This document shows, piece by piece, positions 32,061 through 44,010 of a stretch of 64,000 bases of DNA (position 1 is its first letter; every line of letters begins with the position of its first letter). A program made the translations under genes and the position numbers. The notes under the pieces are model-generated. The model was not told where the DNA came from and did no database searches. It worked only from the letters and a program-made list of their open reading frames with translations. The stretch covers positions 61,393,782 through 61,457,781 of the forward strand of contig NW_023601543.1 of NCBI RefSeq assembly GCF_014898055.3, written 5' to 3'. This DNA is from Talpa occidentalis. Lineage: Eukaryota; Chordata; Mammalia; Eulipotyphla; Talpidae.

Positions 32061-33229
32061 TTTTCACTCACATCAAGAAAAGGCAAGCAAGCAAACAAAC
32101 CAAAAATAGATATCCTGAGAGATAGAACAATTCCCTGCCATTCTTGACCACTTTTGTAATTCAGTATTGCAAACTCAGTTCAAGTTCTGTTCATCAGCGC
32201 CTCTCTCCTTGGGTCCCAAGTGAGCAGCAGTTAAGAAACAAAGTCCACAGATTCTTTAGTGGATACCAAAAAGCAGAGTGGCTCTTAATGTCCTTGCTTG
32301 TTAAAGTTCTAAGAGAAGCCATTTTGATAGCCATTGATAGTGAAAGGAAAAAGAGAAAGAAGGAGAAAGTTAGATTTGGAGAGGGAGGGAGGGATAATGA
32401 GTGAAAGAGATGTGGCAAGTGAGATTATCCGGATATCAGAGGCAGAATGATCTGACCAGGACATGGGGCAGTGATAAGCAATAATGTCAGGTCACTTTAC
32501 TGCAGTGAAGGAATCCACTGTTGGCTCAGCCTACCAAATCCACTTTCGTTTTAAAAACATTTGACAGCCATAAATGAGCTGTCTGCAAAAATGAACTGTT
32601 CTGATCACTTTACCAGACAATTTTGCCTAAAGCAAATCCCTGTGCATTGGGAAGAGTTGCTGGGTTTGTAACACTTCCACTCTCTGTCTTCTTCCTATCC
32701 CCCAAAGTAGTATTGCAATATTTAAAGTAAGAAAACAATTAGATTATGCATTTCAATATTTTATCATGGAAGAGAAAATTTTCCAGGCTGTTTTACGAGA
32801 GCAAGATAGGTCATAGAATGGAGGAGGTAAGAAACTGGCTGAGCAAGTCACCGATGCAGGACAAACCTTAAGCATTTCCCTTTCAACAAGAGGTTAGGTG
32901 GGTTACCCAAGGATGCCAGGCTGCCTGAAAATGCAGCTCCAAGGCCTCGTTCGCTACTTTTCATTCCTTTCTTCCCTCCTTTGTACAGAAATCAATTCTA
33001 ATAAGTACACTTCTTCCTGTTTGCCTGTTCATGCTTTGATGCCTCCTTTAGGATTCTCAGAGCCCACATGCTGGTGTTAGGTGGCAGTTTTCTGTTTTTG
33101 CTTCTACAAAGCTTGTCCATGTTTCTGCATGATGGGCTGGTTGGAGGCAGGCTACACGGGTAGAGCTTTGCTCCCAATTCTCCTTTTCAGCCAGAGTACT
33201 GTGGGTTTACCTGTTGTACGTTTTGGGTT
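32061..33229. other. No gene recognised
   Basis: A GA-rich patch lies near 32340-32400. No family is recognised, and the open frames here are short and featureless. Confidence 0.45.
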
Positions 33230-33920
33230 TCACTTGATTGATTTGGATTCTTCACTTGAAGAAATAGCTCCATTTTTCTCTATGCTTACATATTTAGCAA
33301 GTGAGACATTTTGGGGAATGTTTATTTTGGAACAGAATTGCTGGATTAAGGGGTTATGTATATGTATAATTTGAGTGAGTATTGCCAGATGGCTCTGCAG
33401 ACTGGTGACACAGTGCACACTCCCGTCAGCAGTGCAACAGGGATGCTGTATTCCCACCTTGCTGTCAGTACTTGAGATCCTCCAGCTTTGTAAATAACAT
33501 CAGTCAACAGGCACAGGTACTATTTTATGGTAGTTTTAATTTGCATTTTCCTGATTACCTGTGATTTTGAATGTCTCTCCTTTTACTTACAAGATTTTAG
33601 GGTTTCCTTTTCTGTAAACTGCTCATATCATTTGCCTCTTTTAAAAATTGAGATCTATGTCATTTTCTGGTTGTTTTGCAAGAGATCCCTGTACAGTTGA
33701 TAGCCATCCTCACTGTCCTCTTGTGTGTTACCTATTTGGTGATTTTTAGCTACCCTGCACCTCTCTGAACAGAAATATTTACTTTGAGATGATCAAATTC
33801 ATCAGTATTTTGCTTCATCATATGTGTGTTGAGAGGTTTGCTTGTTCTATCTACTCACCCACAAGTGACAAAGATATTCTTCTATGCTGTTTTTAATTAA
33901 CTTCATAGTTTTATTTTTAC
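33230..33920 (-). mobile_element. Old L1 3' region
   Basis: Antisense phrases 'gaattgctggattaagggg', 'tttaatttgcattttcctg', 'catttgcctcttttaaaaa' in the order expected of the L1 ORF2 C-terminus. Strongly decayed. Confidence 0.65.
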
Positions 33921-34019
33921 TCTTACATATTTGTTGTTCCATATATATATATCATAAGCTAATAATACTATGAAGAAAGGGAACATATTTTTTGAAAAAG
34001 GAAATTAGATCATGTCATT

Positions 34020-34590
34020 ATTATGTTCAAAATCCCACAATCGTTCCCCACCTCAAAGAATGAACCAAAGTCTATCCAATGGTTTAAAAGGTCCTTTGAG
34101 ATTACTGATTCCCCCTTGCCAATGTTAGTGTGCCTCCTGCTTCTGCTCCTCATTCATTCTGCTCCAGCCACACTAGCTTTTTCTGTGATCCTCAAAGATA
34201 TCAGAGACACACATGTTTTAGGATGTCCTCTAATCCTGGAATCTTCTTCCTATTGATATCTGTGTAGAAAACCCTTTTATACCTCCCCTGTGGTGTTTGC
34301 TCAAAAGTCATCATCTATGAGCATTGTCCAGCCTGAACACTTTTAGGGCAAATTCTGTTGCCCTGACCAACCTTACTTTTCTCTTTTCCCATATTACTCA
34401 TCACTTTCTAACACAATATATAACATTCATTTATTATGAGTACAGCTTAGTATCTTTTCCCTGTCACTAGAATGTGAGTGCCATGTTGTCTGGGGGTTTT
34501 GTTTTGGAGCCAGCTGTAACCCAGGGCCTGCATGGCTCCCTGTCTGGCCCTTCATCATCATTTGCTGAATGACAAGTCACATGACTCCCT
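34020..34590 (+). mobile_element. L2 LINE 3' end
   Basis: Plus-strand landmarks run in L2 order: 'tctgctccagccacactagc', 'cctggaatcttcttcc', 'gtttgctcaaaagtcatc', 'catcactttctaacacaat', 'cactagaatgtgagtgcc'. An ancient LINE fragment without coding potential. Confidence 0.8.
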
Positions 34591-34839
34591 CCCAGTGAAC
34601 GGTGACAGTAGCAGTGTCCCTTGTTTCCTTTACCCACAGGCAATTCTAGTAGCACCTTCTCATGTATGGCTAGTGTGGTGACCACAGAGCATGATTTGGG
34701 GCATCATCCTTAACCAAGGGCTTCCCAAGCCCCTCTGGTGTTTCTGAGAGCGATACAGTATCCCTTTTCATAAGTTTAGTTTAACCGAGCTTTTGGTGGT
34801 ATAGCTTATCCCACTTATTCAAGGTGCACAAGTATATAT

Positions 34840-34895
34840 ACCTGAAATATATATACCTGAAATATACGTATATATATATATATATATATCTGAAA
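34840..34895. repeat. TA-rich simple repeat with a short tandem unit
   Basis: The unit 'atatatacctgaaat' is repeated about twice, then (TA)n, then one more 'ctgaaata'. Confidence 0.85.
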
Positions 34896-35069
34896 TAAAT
34901 GAAAAATAAAATATAATTTAATTCAAGTTTCCGAAAAAACTCTTTATTTGATTCATTAAACTGAAAATGAAAAATGATCCAGTTTTCCCTAAAGTGGACA
35001 ATGTCGTGGAACGATGTAGGGGATGATCAAAGATGGTCACAAAACATCCTTTTATGCTCTTTGGCCATG

Positions 35070-35470
35070 CAGATTTTTCTCTCTTTCTGTCAGGACGTGG
35101 AATCTTTTCCTCCTCCCCTTGACTCTGGATGGCCTTGTGACTTGTTTTGACTAGGAGCATGCAGTGCAGTGACCTGTGCAACTTCCGTGATTGCTCTGTC
35201 AGGATGCTCCCTAACACTGTGCCGTAAGGAAGCAGAACTATTCTGTTTGAGGATGAGACCCAAGGCTAACTAGAGGATAGCTGGAAACCACCACCAGGTA
35301 TGGGAGTCCAGGCCCTTGTGGCATAGCAAATGCCCCAGCGGACAGCAGTTACATGAATGAGCTCAGGTGACACCAATACAGGGATTGCCCTGCAAGCCCA
35401 TAGAACCAGGAGAAATATTTTGTTGTAATTTAAAAGCCCTAGATTTGGGTATGGTTGATTATTATTGAGG
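35070..35470 (+). mobile_element. MaLR-type LTR fragment (MLT1-like)
   Basis: Landmarks include 'ccttgactctggatggcc', 'ttgtgacttgttttgacta', 'gaggatgagacccaaggc'. They follow the MLT1 order but are diverged. Confidence 0.6.
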
Positions 35471-35539
35471 ATATGCCACCCCAAAATATGCCACTTGGGC
35501 ATAAGGATTATTTTGAGCTGAAGGCAACTGAGAATCAAC

Positions 35540-36170
35540 AGATGCAGGAAGAAAACTTCTCAGAGCTTCCTTTGTCTACCTGAAAGCCGAGCCTTCCAAA
35601 AGAGCTCAAAAGAACTTAATGTTCCTAACCCCCTCCCCAGGAGCAGGAGACAAGGACTCCTAAGACTTTATAACAAACAGACATTGTCATAAGACTATCA
35701 TCATTCCCCCATCTATATTCCTAAGGGCCCTGTGGGGTAAATTAAGTTAAAAACAAACCTTTTTTTCTGCCCTCCCACTGCTAGCTTGGATGCCCGGGGT
35801 TGAGGAGCATGGTCGCAGGGCATGTACTCTATAACTGTAGTCATCTGGGCCCAGAGACCATGGCGTGTGTGCATGTGTAAGTGCAGGCACCTGTGCTGAG
35901 AGGCCGGGGGTAAAGGATGGCTACACGAGGACCACTCAGAGGCCATGAGCCTATGAGATGACACCAGACTGAGAGAGCACTCCAAAGAGGCCATGCCTGC
36001 CTCCTAGCCCCCTGTCTGACCTGTAGCTGCCTCCTTGCATACCAACCTCCCTGCTGGCTGTGCCTGTGTGCTTGGTTCCCTGAGACTGCATTAAATGCCT
36101 GTGAAATTCCACCAAGAACTCCAGGACTCTTTATCCATAGTGAACCTGCCCTGTGCATGCTTGCACTAGA
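35540..36170 (+). other. Possible old LTR, unassigned
   Basis: GC-richer block with ATTAAA at about 36091 and a polyadenylation-like context. Plus and minus frames of about 100 codons occur but have no domains. The LTR call is by composition and signals only. Confidence 0.3.
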
Positions 36171-37341
36171 GGCCTATTTATATTTCAAAAAAGTTGTTTT
36201 TCCCAAAATATCCTTTCTTCTCATCCACCTCAATGGTTAAGATACTATATAAGGTCCAGTTCTAATCACCACCTCCTTGAGCCACTCATACTGAGTATTC
36301 TGCCATATATGTACTTTGTGTATCTAAATTTTTTTCTCCTTGCTAATATTATCTTTTATTAGTTTAATTCACAGGCTACAGACACTGAACCTGAGAGAAT
36401 GGAGGAAAAAATTGTTTTCTTTTCCTACATTATGCAGCAAGAAATAATTGATATAAGAGGAAATGTTGCTTATCTAGAGCCAATTTATCGTTTTTTCATG
36501 TTTCTGTGACAAATAGGTATAAGTTGTCCCTGGTCAGCTGAGTCATTGAAATTCTGCAAATATATTAACAGTAGTAAAGTCTTTTTTCACTGAGGGGAAA
36601 TTATCTATTGTGTTATTTAAATATTAAATCCTTTAATATGCTTCCCAAGATGTCTTGTAGAGAAAAAAGTCACAAAAGAAAAACTAACAGCACAACCTAA
36701 AAAATGAGAGTAATTTTTCTCAACATAAAAGCCAGGCAAATAGAATGTTTATCTGTCAAACAAGTCATTGTGAATTAAACCATGAGGAGGTGACATTTGA
36801 GAATAGATTTAAAGGCAGTAAGAAAGTTTGGATGTTGTTATCTGGGAGAAGAGAATACCAGGTGGAGGGGTGAGCCAGGGCAAAGGCCCCAATGCATGAA
36901 TACACCTGTCACATCTTTTGTTGTGATGGGCTTATGATGTCCTTTTATGGTGAGAATGGTATGGAATAACACAATTGAAGGTAAGGCAAACTTTAATAAG
37001 TGCCTTATTTTCAATATAAAGAGGGATAAAAATTTGACAATCTGAAAAGCCACTTCTCTCGCATGTCCAATAAACATATGTTAAACACTTAAAGGATATT
37101 ACTTTAAGTATTTGTTAGCTCAAAAGGGTCTAGTTGTAATGTATGTTTTTAACTCTACTTTCCACCCCCACAACTCAGCTAGTCTCTGGGAGTCTAGCCT
37201 ACATCTCTTGTTCTGAGCACCTGCAAGTTTGGAAGCAACTCAAGCTACTCAACATGACATGCAACTGGAATCTCAAACATCAACTTACCCTGGGGTGTCT
37301 GGGATTCAATGTCTCTGCCTATCCTGAAAAAAGGCTAAGAG
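36171..37341. other. No gene; weak ancient repeat trace
   Basis: Positions 36790-36900 ('gaagagaataccaggtggag', 'gcaaaggccc') resemble a common ancient mammalian repeat I cannot name. The rest is unique-looking. Confidence 0.35.
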
Positions 37342-37625
37342 TGGTACATTTTTAAAAAGATTTATTTATTTATGCATACAAGAACTGGGGTATAGACCAG
37401 AGGTGTAAAGGGTGAGAGGAGTCACCAGAGACAGAGTGGGGAACAGAACAGGCAGACTGACTGAAATACACTGCTGAGGGGAGCAGCGGGTGAGACAGGA
37501 GATGTCTGTCACGCCATGTGTGTTATCTTCCTGGCTGGGGATTGAACTTGTGCTGCAGTGGCTGCTGATAGCTACATAGTGCTGAGACTTTACCCCTTGT
37601 GCCACTAGAGAGGCCCTGGTACATT
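37342..37625 (-). mobile_element. SINE with 9-bp target-site duplication
   Basis: SINE at 37351-37616 bounded by TGGTACATT (37342-37350 and 37617-37625). Older subfamily. Confidence 0.95.
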
Positions 37626-38830
37626 GTTGTTGTTGTTTTTTTTATTTTATTTTAAGAAGTAGTATTTAACTACTCTAATAATGCAGTAGAACTCTGAACT
37701 TTATTTCTTGTTTATTACTAGACATACATTTAGTCATTTTACAAGCTTTCTTTTCCAATATTTAATTAGTGTTTAAGTGTGTCTAAATACCTAAATGGTG
37801 GCTTTTCTTATTTTTGTTCTTTTAAAAATTTGTCATATTTTCTCCAACATATGGAAACATAATGACATATAACATTATGTAAGTTTGAGGGTCAAAGGTG
37901 TTGATTTGATACATTTAATTATTGCAATGTGATTACCACCTTACAATACTTGCTAACACCTCCTTCCTTCTCCACGCCTCATAATTACTATTTAATTTTT
38001 TCCATTGAAATATAATTGACATATAACATATTGTTTTCAACAGTGATTTCTGAAGATTGCTTTAGTCAACTTCCTTATATAAAAATATATTCTACAATGA
38101 AAATTTCAAAAATACAGATAAGCAAAAATAAACCTAATGCAATTCCTCTACTGAAAGATAGATATTCTTTGCATTTTTTATGATTCCATTCTTAAACACA
38201 AACACAAACACACATAAATTGAAACTCTATGCACTATTTTGTAACCCACTATCTTACCTCATTAGTATATCATGAAATTCTATCCTTGTCGATAAATATA
38301 TGTTTGTTATGTCTTTTTTTTTAAAGATTTATTTATATATTTATACAAGCACTGGGTATAGTCAGAAGCACAGAAGGGTGAGGGAATTCACCAGAGATTC
38401 ACCAGAGCCAGAGCAGGGAACAGAACAGGCAGACTGACGAAATACACTGCTGAGGGGAGCAGCGGGCAAATGGTCTGCATGCCATGTGGGACCCTCGCTG
38501 GCGGGCGGGGATCAAACTGGCGCTGCAGAGACTGCGGGCAGCTTTGCAGCCCAGCGCTCAACCACTGCGCCACCAGGGGAGGCCCTGTTTGTTATGTCTT
38601 TAATGGCTATATATTAGTCCCCTATTTAATACCTTATTGTTGAATATTAAGTTTGATTTGATAATGAAGGGTGGTTATCATAAGGTTATTTCCATATTTA
38701 TGTTCATGGTTATTTTCCAACGATCAGTTCCTGAAAGTGTTTTTAAAGGACAGATATTATTCACATGTACTATAGCACTTAGTATTGCAAAATTCATTTT
38801 GCCATACCACCAAACTTCCTTTTAATTATT
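37626..38830. mobile_element. Old L1-derived sequence, interrupted by a SINE
   Basis: Around 37840-38035, 'taattgacatataacatat' and neighbours fit an old L1 3' UTR. From 38040 on, 'aacccactatcttacctc' and 'taatggctatatattag' fit an antisense L1ME-like end. The sequence resumes after the SINE at 38317-38585. The strand of the first part is uncertain. Confidence 0.45.
38301..38601 (-). mobile_element. SINE with 16-bp target-site duplication
   Basis: SINE at 38317-38585 bounded by TGTTTGTTATGTCTTT (38301-38316 and 38586-38601). It is of the 'aagcactgggtatagtc' subfamily. The block 'attcaccagag' is duplicated in tandem inside it (about 38388-38410). Confidence 0.95.
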
Positions 38831-39089
38831 TAAAATTAAAATGTTACAATTATAGCTTGCTTTTAAAATCAAGTTCTTCTATTCAAAAATAAATAAAATC
38901 TTTTAAAAAAAGAATTGACTGTGCTGGAGAACTATGGGTGACTTGGTAATGGGTACACTTACAGTGGCAATACCTAATCCAGGTATCCTAATATTACCTC
39001 AATTAAAAAAAAATAAATAAATTTTAAAAAGAATACCTAGAATTCCTAGAATTCTTTTTAACCACTGCCAAATCAACTTGGAAAAAAAT

Positions 39090-39376
39090 TGTGTTTAATT
39101 TTTTTTTAAAGATTTATTTATTTATACAAGCACTGGGTACAGTCAGAAGCATGGGAAGGTGAGAGGATTCACCAGAGCCAGAGCCGGGAGCAGTACAGGC
39201 AGACTGACGATGTACACTGCTAAAAGGAGCAGCGGGCACAGCAGGAGAGGTCTGCGAGCCAAGTGGGACCCTCGCCGGCAGCCGGGAATCGAACCGGCAC
39301 TGCAGAGGCTGTGGGCAGCTTTGCAGCCCAGCGCTCAACCTCTGCACCACCAGGGAAGCCCTGTGTTTAATTTTTT
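39090..39376 (-). mobile_element. SINE with 15-bp target-site duplication
   Basis: SINE at 39105-39361 bounded by TGTGTTTAATTTTTT (39090-39104 and 39362-39376). It is of the 'aagcactgggtacagtc' subfamily. Confidence 0.95.
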
Positions 39377-39384
39377 AAATGGAG

Positions 39385-40200
39385 TTTTCCCATGAATATT
39401 AACACTAATTCCAAAATACCTGATACTCAGCCCATGTTAAATTTTCCCCATCTATTCCAGGAATGTCTTCTATGTGATTTTTTCAAACCAGTGTCCAATT
39501 ACAATTTAAGCATTGCATTTAGCTGTTAAGTTTCTCTTTCCATCCTAATTTTTATGATATTGGTTAGTGAAAATTCTAAGCCAGCTATCTTTAACTTGTC
39601 CTCTCCCTATCTGTTATATAGAGAGAGTAAAATTTAGAGGCTTGATTAAATGATGCTGTGTACTTCATACTGTATGATTTTTAACAACTTCATAATTCCA
39701 GGTTATCTCACTATTAGTGGATGCTAGGTTCAATCACTTGGTTAAGGTAGAAGATTATCAGTTTCTCCGTTGGAAAAAGTACATTTTTTCCCTTTGCAAT
39801 TTATAAGTAACCTTTATGCTAAAATTGATTATCACCATGTAGATATTCTGTTTTCTGACCACTTTATTTTTTTTTATTTTTTTCTATTTTAATATTTATC
39901 ATTTTTTTTTACGTTTCTAGACAATATTTGCTTCCCCCCACCCCCTCAGATTGAGTTTCCATAGAATTTCCTTCTCCAAGGCACCCATGCACAATCACCA
40001 AGTTTTCTGACCACTTTAATTAAATAGTCTTAGCATTCACTAATGATTCTTCCTGAATTATGTATTACATTGAGAATTGCAAAATGGTAGTTTTACAATT
40101 TTATCATTTCTTTTTCATTTACTAGCTGAAATACTTTTCAAGGAAGAATCTCTCCATATTATTATGGATCTCGTGGATTTTTGTTTATTTATTTTGCTAA
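39385..40200 (-). mobile_element. Ancient LINE 3' sequence (L1ME-like), split by a retrocopy
   Basis: The text 'tgatgctgtgtacttcata', 'ttcaatcacttggttaagg', 'ccctttgcaatttataagtaa' and, after the interruption, 'tgattcttcctgaattatg', 'ttgcaaaatggtag', 'tttactagctgaaat' follows the order of a widely spread ancient mammalian LINE 3' end. The family name is given with reserve. Confidence 0.6.
39850..40018 (-). mobile_element. Short orphan retrocopy with 17-bp target-site duplication
   Basis: The insert 39867-40001 is bounded by a perfect GTTTTCTGACCACTTTA (39850-39866 and 40002-40018). On the minus strand it reads about 90 bp of unrecognised body followed by an A-rich tail (T-rich 39867-39911). 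It is not the local SINE or L1. The source is probably a 5'-truncated cellular transcript or a small RNA. Confidence 0.85.
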
Positions 40201-40289
40201 AATAAATTATTATTATTTGTCTTTTAATGCTCATATTGTTCCTCTTTTGCTCAGTAGGAATGTTACAGGCCTTGACCCAAAAGAGTGGG

Positions 40290-40990
40290 TCCTTTGCGCT
40301 CCAAGGGAAGAATTCACCAGAGAGTGCTAGGTGAGGCTGAACCAGGCAAGGCTTTATTAGAGAGACTCATGCATGAGGGAACTAGTGCTGGAAAGAAGAA
40401 TTTAGCTTAGCCCCTTGAAGGGAATTTGGAGGGGAGATTTAAATAATAGGTATATGGGACCTTCCTGGTGGTGCAGGGGTTAAAGTCTCAGCACTATCAA
40501 GCTATTGCAGCCACCAGGGCATGAGTTCAGTCCCCAGCCATGGAGCTAACCCACATGGCACAGCAGACCCCTCCTGTTTCGCCCACTGCTCCCCTTAGCA
40601 GTGTATTTCAGTAGATTCCCTATTCTGCTCCCACATTGTCTCTGGTGAGTCCTCTCACCCTCCCCCCACACTTCTGTACTACACTCCAGTTCTTCTATGC
40701 ATAAATAAATAAAATAAATCTTTTAAAAAAGAAAAAAAATAAAGGCTATATATACGAGGCAGGGAGGAGAAGAACAGAGTCATTGCTTGTTCTGGGTTGG
40801 GCTACACCAGGGCATGGACAGACAGATTACTCTCCAACTACATTTGCAGACTCTCTGTCTTCTTCTTCCAGGAAATTGTCTGATAATCATTAGTTAGTAT
40901 CTAATGCTTTTTGTCTAGAATGGCACCTTTGGTCAGTGGTCAGTGTGGTGGGCCAAATTGTTTGGATAGGGCTAGCCAGTCCATGATTTT
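40290..40990 (-). other. Possible old LTR, interrupted by a SINE
   Basis: The start 'caaggctttattagagaga' resembles the complement of an LTR polyadenylation region. The flanks of the SINE at 40457-40738 appear continuous. Family not assigned. Confidence 0.3.
40457..40738 (+). mobile_element. Plus-strand SINE
   Basis: Runs from 'gggaccttcctggtggtgc' to 'aaataaatcttttaaaaaag'. The flanks 'ataggtatat' and 'aaaggctatat' are an imperfect duplication. Older subfamily. Confidence 0.9.
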
Positions 40991-41261
40991 GTCAATCTAC
41001 TCAAACAGGAATTGGGACGATTCATCCTACTGGTTCTCAATTTCTTTTACCTAGATTGTCTCAGGGGCCCCTTCAAGCCAGCTCTTATATCTGACATGAT
41101 CCCTTTAGTCTTTGAGCATTTTCTAGTACAAGGATATATTCTTAGGCTCACTCTGTGCTTACCTGCCCCAGATATGGAAACAACCATCTGTGGGAAGAGA
41201 ATTCCAGGTTGGAGGAAAATCAAGTGCAAATACCTTGAAGTAGAAATGTTAGCAGGCAGAA

Positions 41262-41916
41262 TGAAGGGTACCCCTATACCCCCCAAACCTTGTATGCTCT
41301 AAATAACTTCTGCCATCTGTCACATAAAGGCAAAACATATTCTTAGTATGTAAGACCTTCTATAGAAAAGAACTTGAATAAAATTAGTGTGCAACAGAGA
41401 GAAGAGAAGCAATATAGGTAAAATAGTTTCTCAGTGAAACACCCAGAGTTACCCCTCCCCTCATTTGTAAATGCCCTGAGGAACAGGACTGGCCCAAAGC
41501 GGGGTCATTGAGGCCAGAAAGCTTGCTGCAAGTCTATGGTACCTTCTAGCAGGGAACCATAGGGAAGTGGCAGAAGAGGCCAGGAAAGTTGAGGATGAAA
41601 AAGCAAATCACAGTTAAACACTGGCATTGTCAGCCTCCCCACCGGTCTCTCACCATGTCCGTGCCAAGTGTCTCTACACGTCTTGATTCCACATGTCTCC
41701 TATGTCTCCCAAGTCCCTGGTGCAAGTCCAAAGCCAAGAAGCAAGCATGCTCTCCTTTACATGTCTCTGCTTGGTGTGTCTTACCCAACTCTTCCTCCAA
41801 GTCTCCTCTCTTCCAGGTTTTCCTCTGCTTTTTTCTCTTCCCTGCTCAGCTCCACCCCTTATTAGGTGGGGCAGGGAACATGAAACCTCCCTTTATATGG
41901 AGGTCACACTGCAACA
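41262..41916 (-). mobile_element. Diverged solo LTR related to the young provirus (copy B)
   Basis: On the minus strand it starts TGTTGCAGTGTGACCTCC, and shares 'ggaggtttcatgttccctg' and 'gtggagctgagcagg' with the LTR at 20641. It ends near 'gggtacccttca'. About 655 bp. Confidence 0.8.
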
Positions 41917-42559
41917 TACCCATAATATGAATATATTGGCAAGGCGAGATCCACATTGCAATAATGTAAGCATACAATTCAATTAGCAGTAGAAGGAGGG
42001 ATGTCAGGAGACACATATAAACATATGGGGCCAGGTCTAGAGACTTTCTGGCAGCCACCCATCTCCAGGAAGAAGAAGGCTACTTTTCAGAGTGAAAGTT
42101 CCCTTATCTTTCTCCAAAACCTAGAGACATGGAGTCCAGAAGTGTCTCAGATTGGCTTAATTTCAGTGCCTATATGCATAGCAGTTTTCAGAGGCAGTTA
42201 TCAGGATCACCTGTTAATTTTAGTTTGGGCAGGGCCTCTTGGCACAACGAGATTTTGCCTTTGCCTTTTGCATATCTGCTTATGTCTTCTGAAACAAGTG
42301 ATAAGTTTTTAATCCATAACTTAAGTCACTACCTCAGTTGCTCTGATCTCTAGATCAGTCAGGGCCATTACAATATAAACACTTGAAACATTTCAGGATT
42401 ATTACAATATCAATACTCATAATAGCTTGTTTGACTATTTTCCAGCTTAGAAGAACAAAGAGGGGTACAGAATAATTTCCTTTGTGCTCTCACACAATCA
42501 TGCCTATATTATTAAGTCTTCATAAAAACTTGTAAACAATGGCGTTCAGAGAGATTCTA
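41917..42559. other. No gene recognised
   Basis: Possible remains of the interior of an old ERV next to copy B, but no reading frame is identifiable. Confidence 0.35.
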
Positions 42560-42895
42560 TATTGGTGAACATATCAAGGTGCTAGTGGACCTGGGAGCTC
42601 TGCACCCATACCTTGCTCTATAATTGCTTCAACTTTTACTGTTCCTGAGTTGTATCTTTTATCATAACTGGTAACAGTAAGTGCAGCACTTTTCTGAATT
42701 ATGAGCTAGCTTTAGCAAATTATTGAACTTGAGGCAGGGGGGTCATATGAAGCCCCAATTTGCAATCAAGATCAGACAAAAGCATGAGTAATTTGGGCAC
42801 CCAAAACTTAAAAGTGGTCCTGTCTGAAATAGAGCTGTCTTGTGAGATTCAGCCCTTAATTTATGAGGTCTCTGCTAACTTTGGGTAGAATTGAA

Positions 42896-43360
42896 CAAGG
42901 AACCACTCTGGTCAAGCTGAAACAAAGAAGAGCCATTTATTTGGGGCTTTAGGACTACAGCACGAAAGACACAGATCTGAGCAGCTCTGGAATCATGTTT
43001 TTGAGGAAAGGGAGGGTGAAGTGACTGGATAGTTTACATTCAGGTCTGTTGTACAAATTAGACTAAAATTTTGATTGCTGCCATAATATGCAAATTGGGA
43101 GAAAAGTGATTGGTTGAATTTCAATCCTCAAAACAAGCCCAGGTTTCAGTTTCTTCCTAGAGGTAGATGTGTCTGTGTTTGCTTGAGCATTCCCTGGCAT
43201 GCATGGACATGTCCTGGCCCCATCCTGTTTGGGTTTTACACAGACCCGTATGGCTCTGTTTCTTTGTTGCTTTCTTTTCTTCTTTTTTTTTTTCTTCTTC
43301 TCCCTCTCCCTTCCCCAGCCCTTCCTTTTAAGAAAATATTTCTTATCAGTAGTTATTAGA
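42896..43360 (-). other. Unassigned LTR-like segment within the nested block
   Basis: It starts 'caaggaaccactctggtc' and contains 'agagccatttatttggggc'. A pyrimidine-rich run lies at 43262-43320. The copy-C LTR follows directly. Confidence 0.3.
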
Positions 43361-44010
43361 TGTGACTGAGGGGTACCCAGGAACCCCCAAACTTGTACTT
43401 TCTAAAGGGATCTGGCTATCTGTGCAAAGGCAAAGCAAACTCTTAGTGTGCCAGATTCTTTAATAGGATTACTGTGCACAGAGAAGGAAGAGAAGATAAT
43501 TTCCCTAATAAAACACCCCAAATTACCCTTCTCCTTGTGGGTCAACCCACAGCAGGACTAATGAAGGCCAAAAGCTTTCCACAAGGTTAAGGAAACTTCT
43601 AGTTGGAAATAACAAGAAAGGGGCAAAAGAGCCCAGTCAAGTTTAGGATAAAAGGAGCAAATCCTAAGTACAAATCCAGATAATGGGTGATACTGTCAGC
43701 ATCTCCATGTATCTTGCACCCAGGGCTCTCTCCCAAGTGTCTCTAAATATCTCTTCTCCAAGTTCCTTTCAGCTGTACCAGGGTGCAAGTTAGGCCACGA
43801 AACAAGTGAGCACCAGTCAACAAGAGTTCAGTTATATATCAAGTGTGACTGCTTGACTCCACCCCCAATTCCCCTGTTCGAGAAGTCTAGTTTATGGTAC
43901 CCTGGGACTTGTAGTCCAAGGCAGCATCATGTAAGTGGGGGCAGAGAAAATGACACCCATTCACTGCACTGTGATGCGCCTCCCCCTTTTATGCAGATGT
44001 CTCTGTAGCA
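43361..44010 (-). mobile_element. Diverged solo LTR related to the young provirus (copy C)
   Basis: On the minus strand it starts TGCTACAGAGACATCTGC and ends GGGTACCCCTCAGTCACA, about 650 bp. It shares landmarks with copies A and B, such as the 'gtgcacagagaag' region. It contains a ZNF143-like half motif at 43901-43916. Confidence 0.75.
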
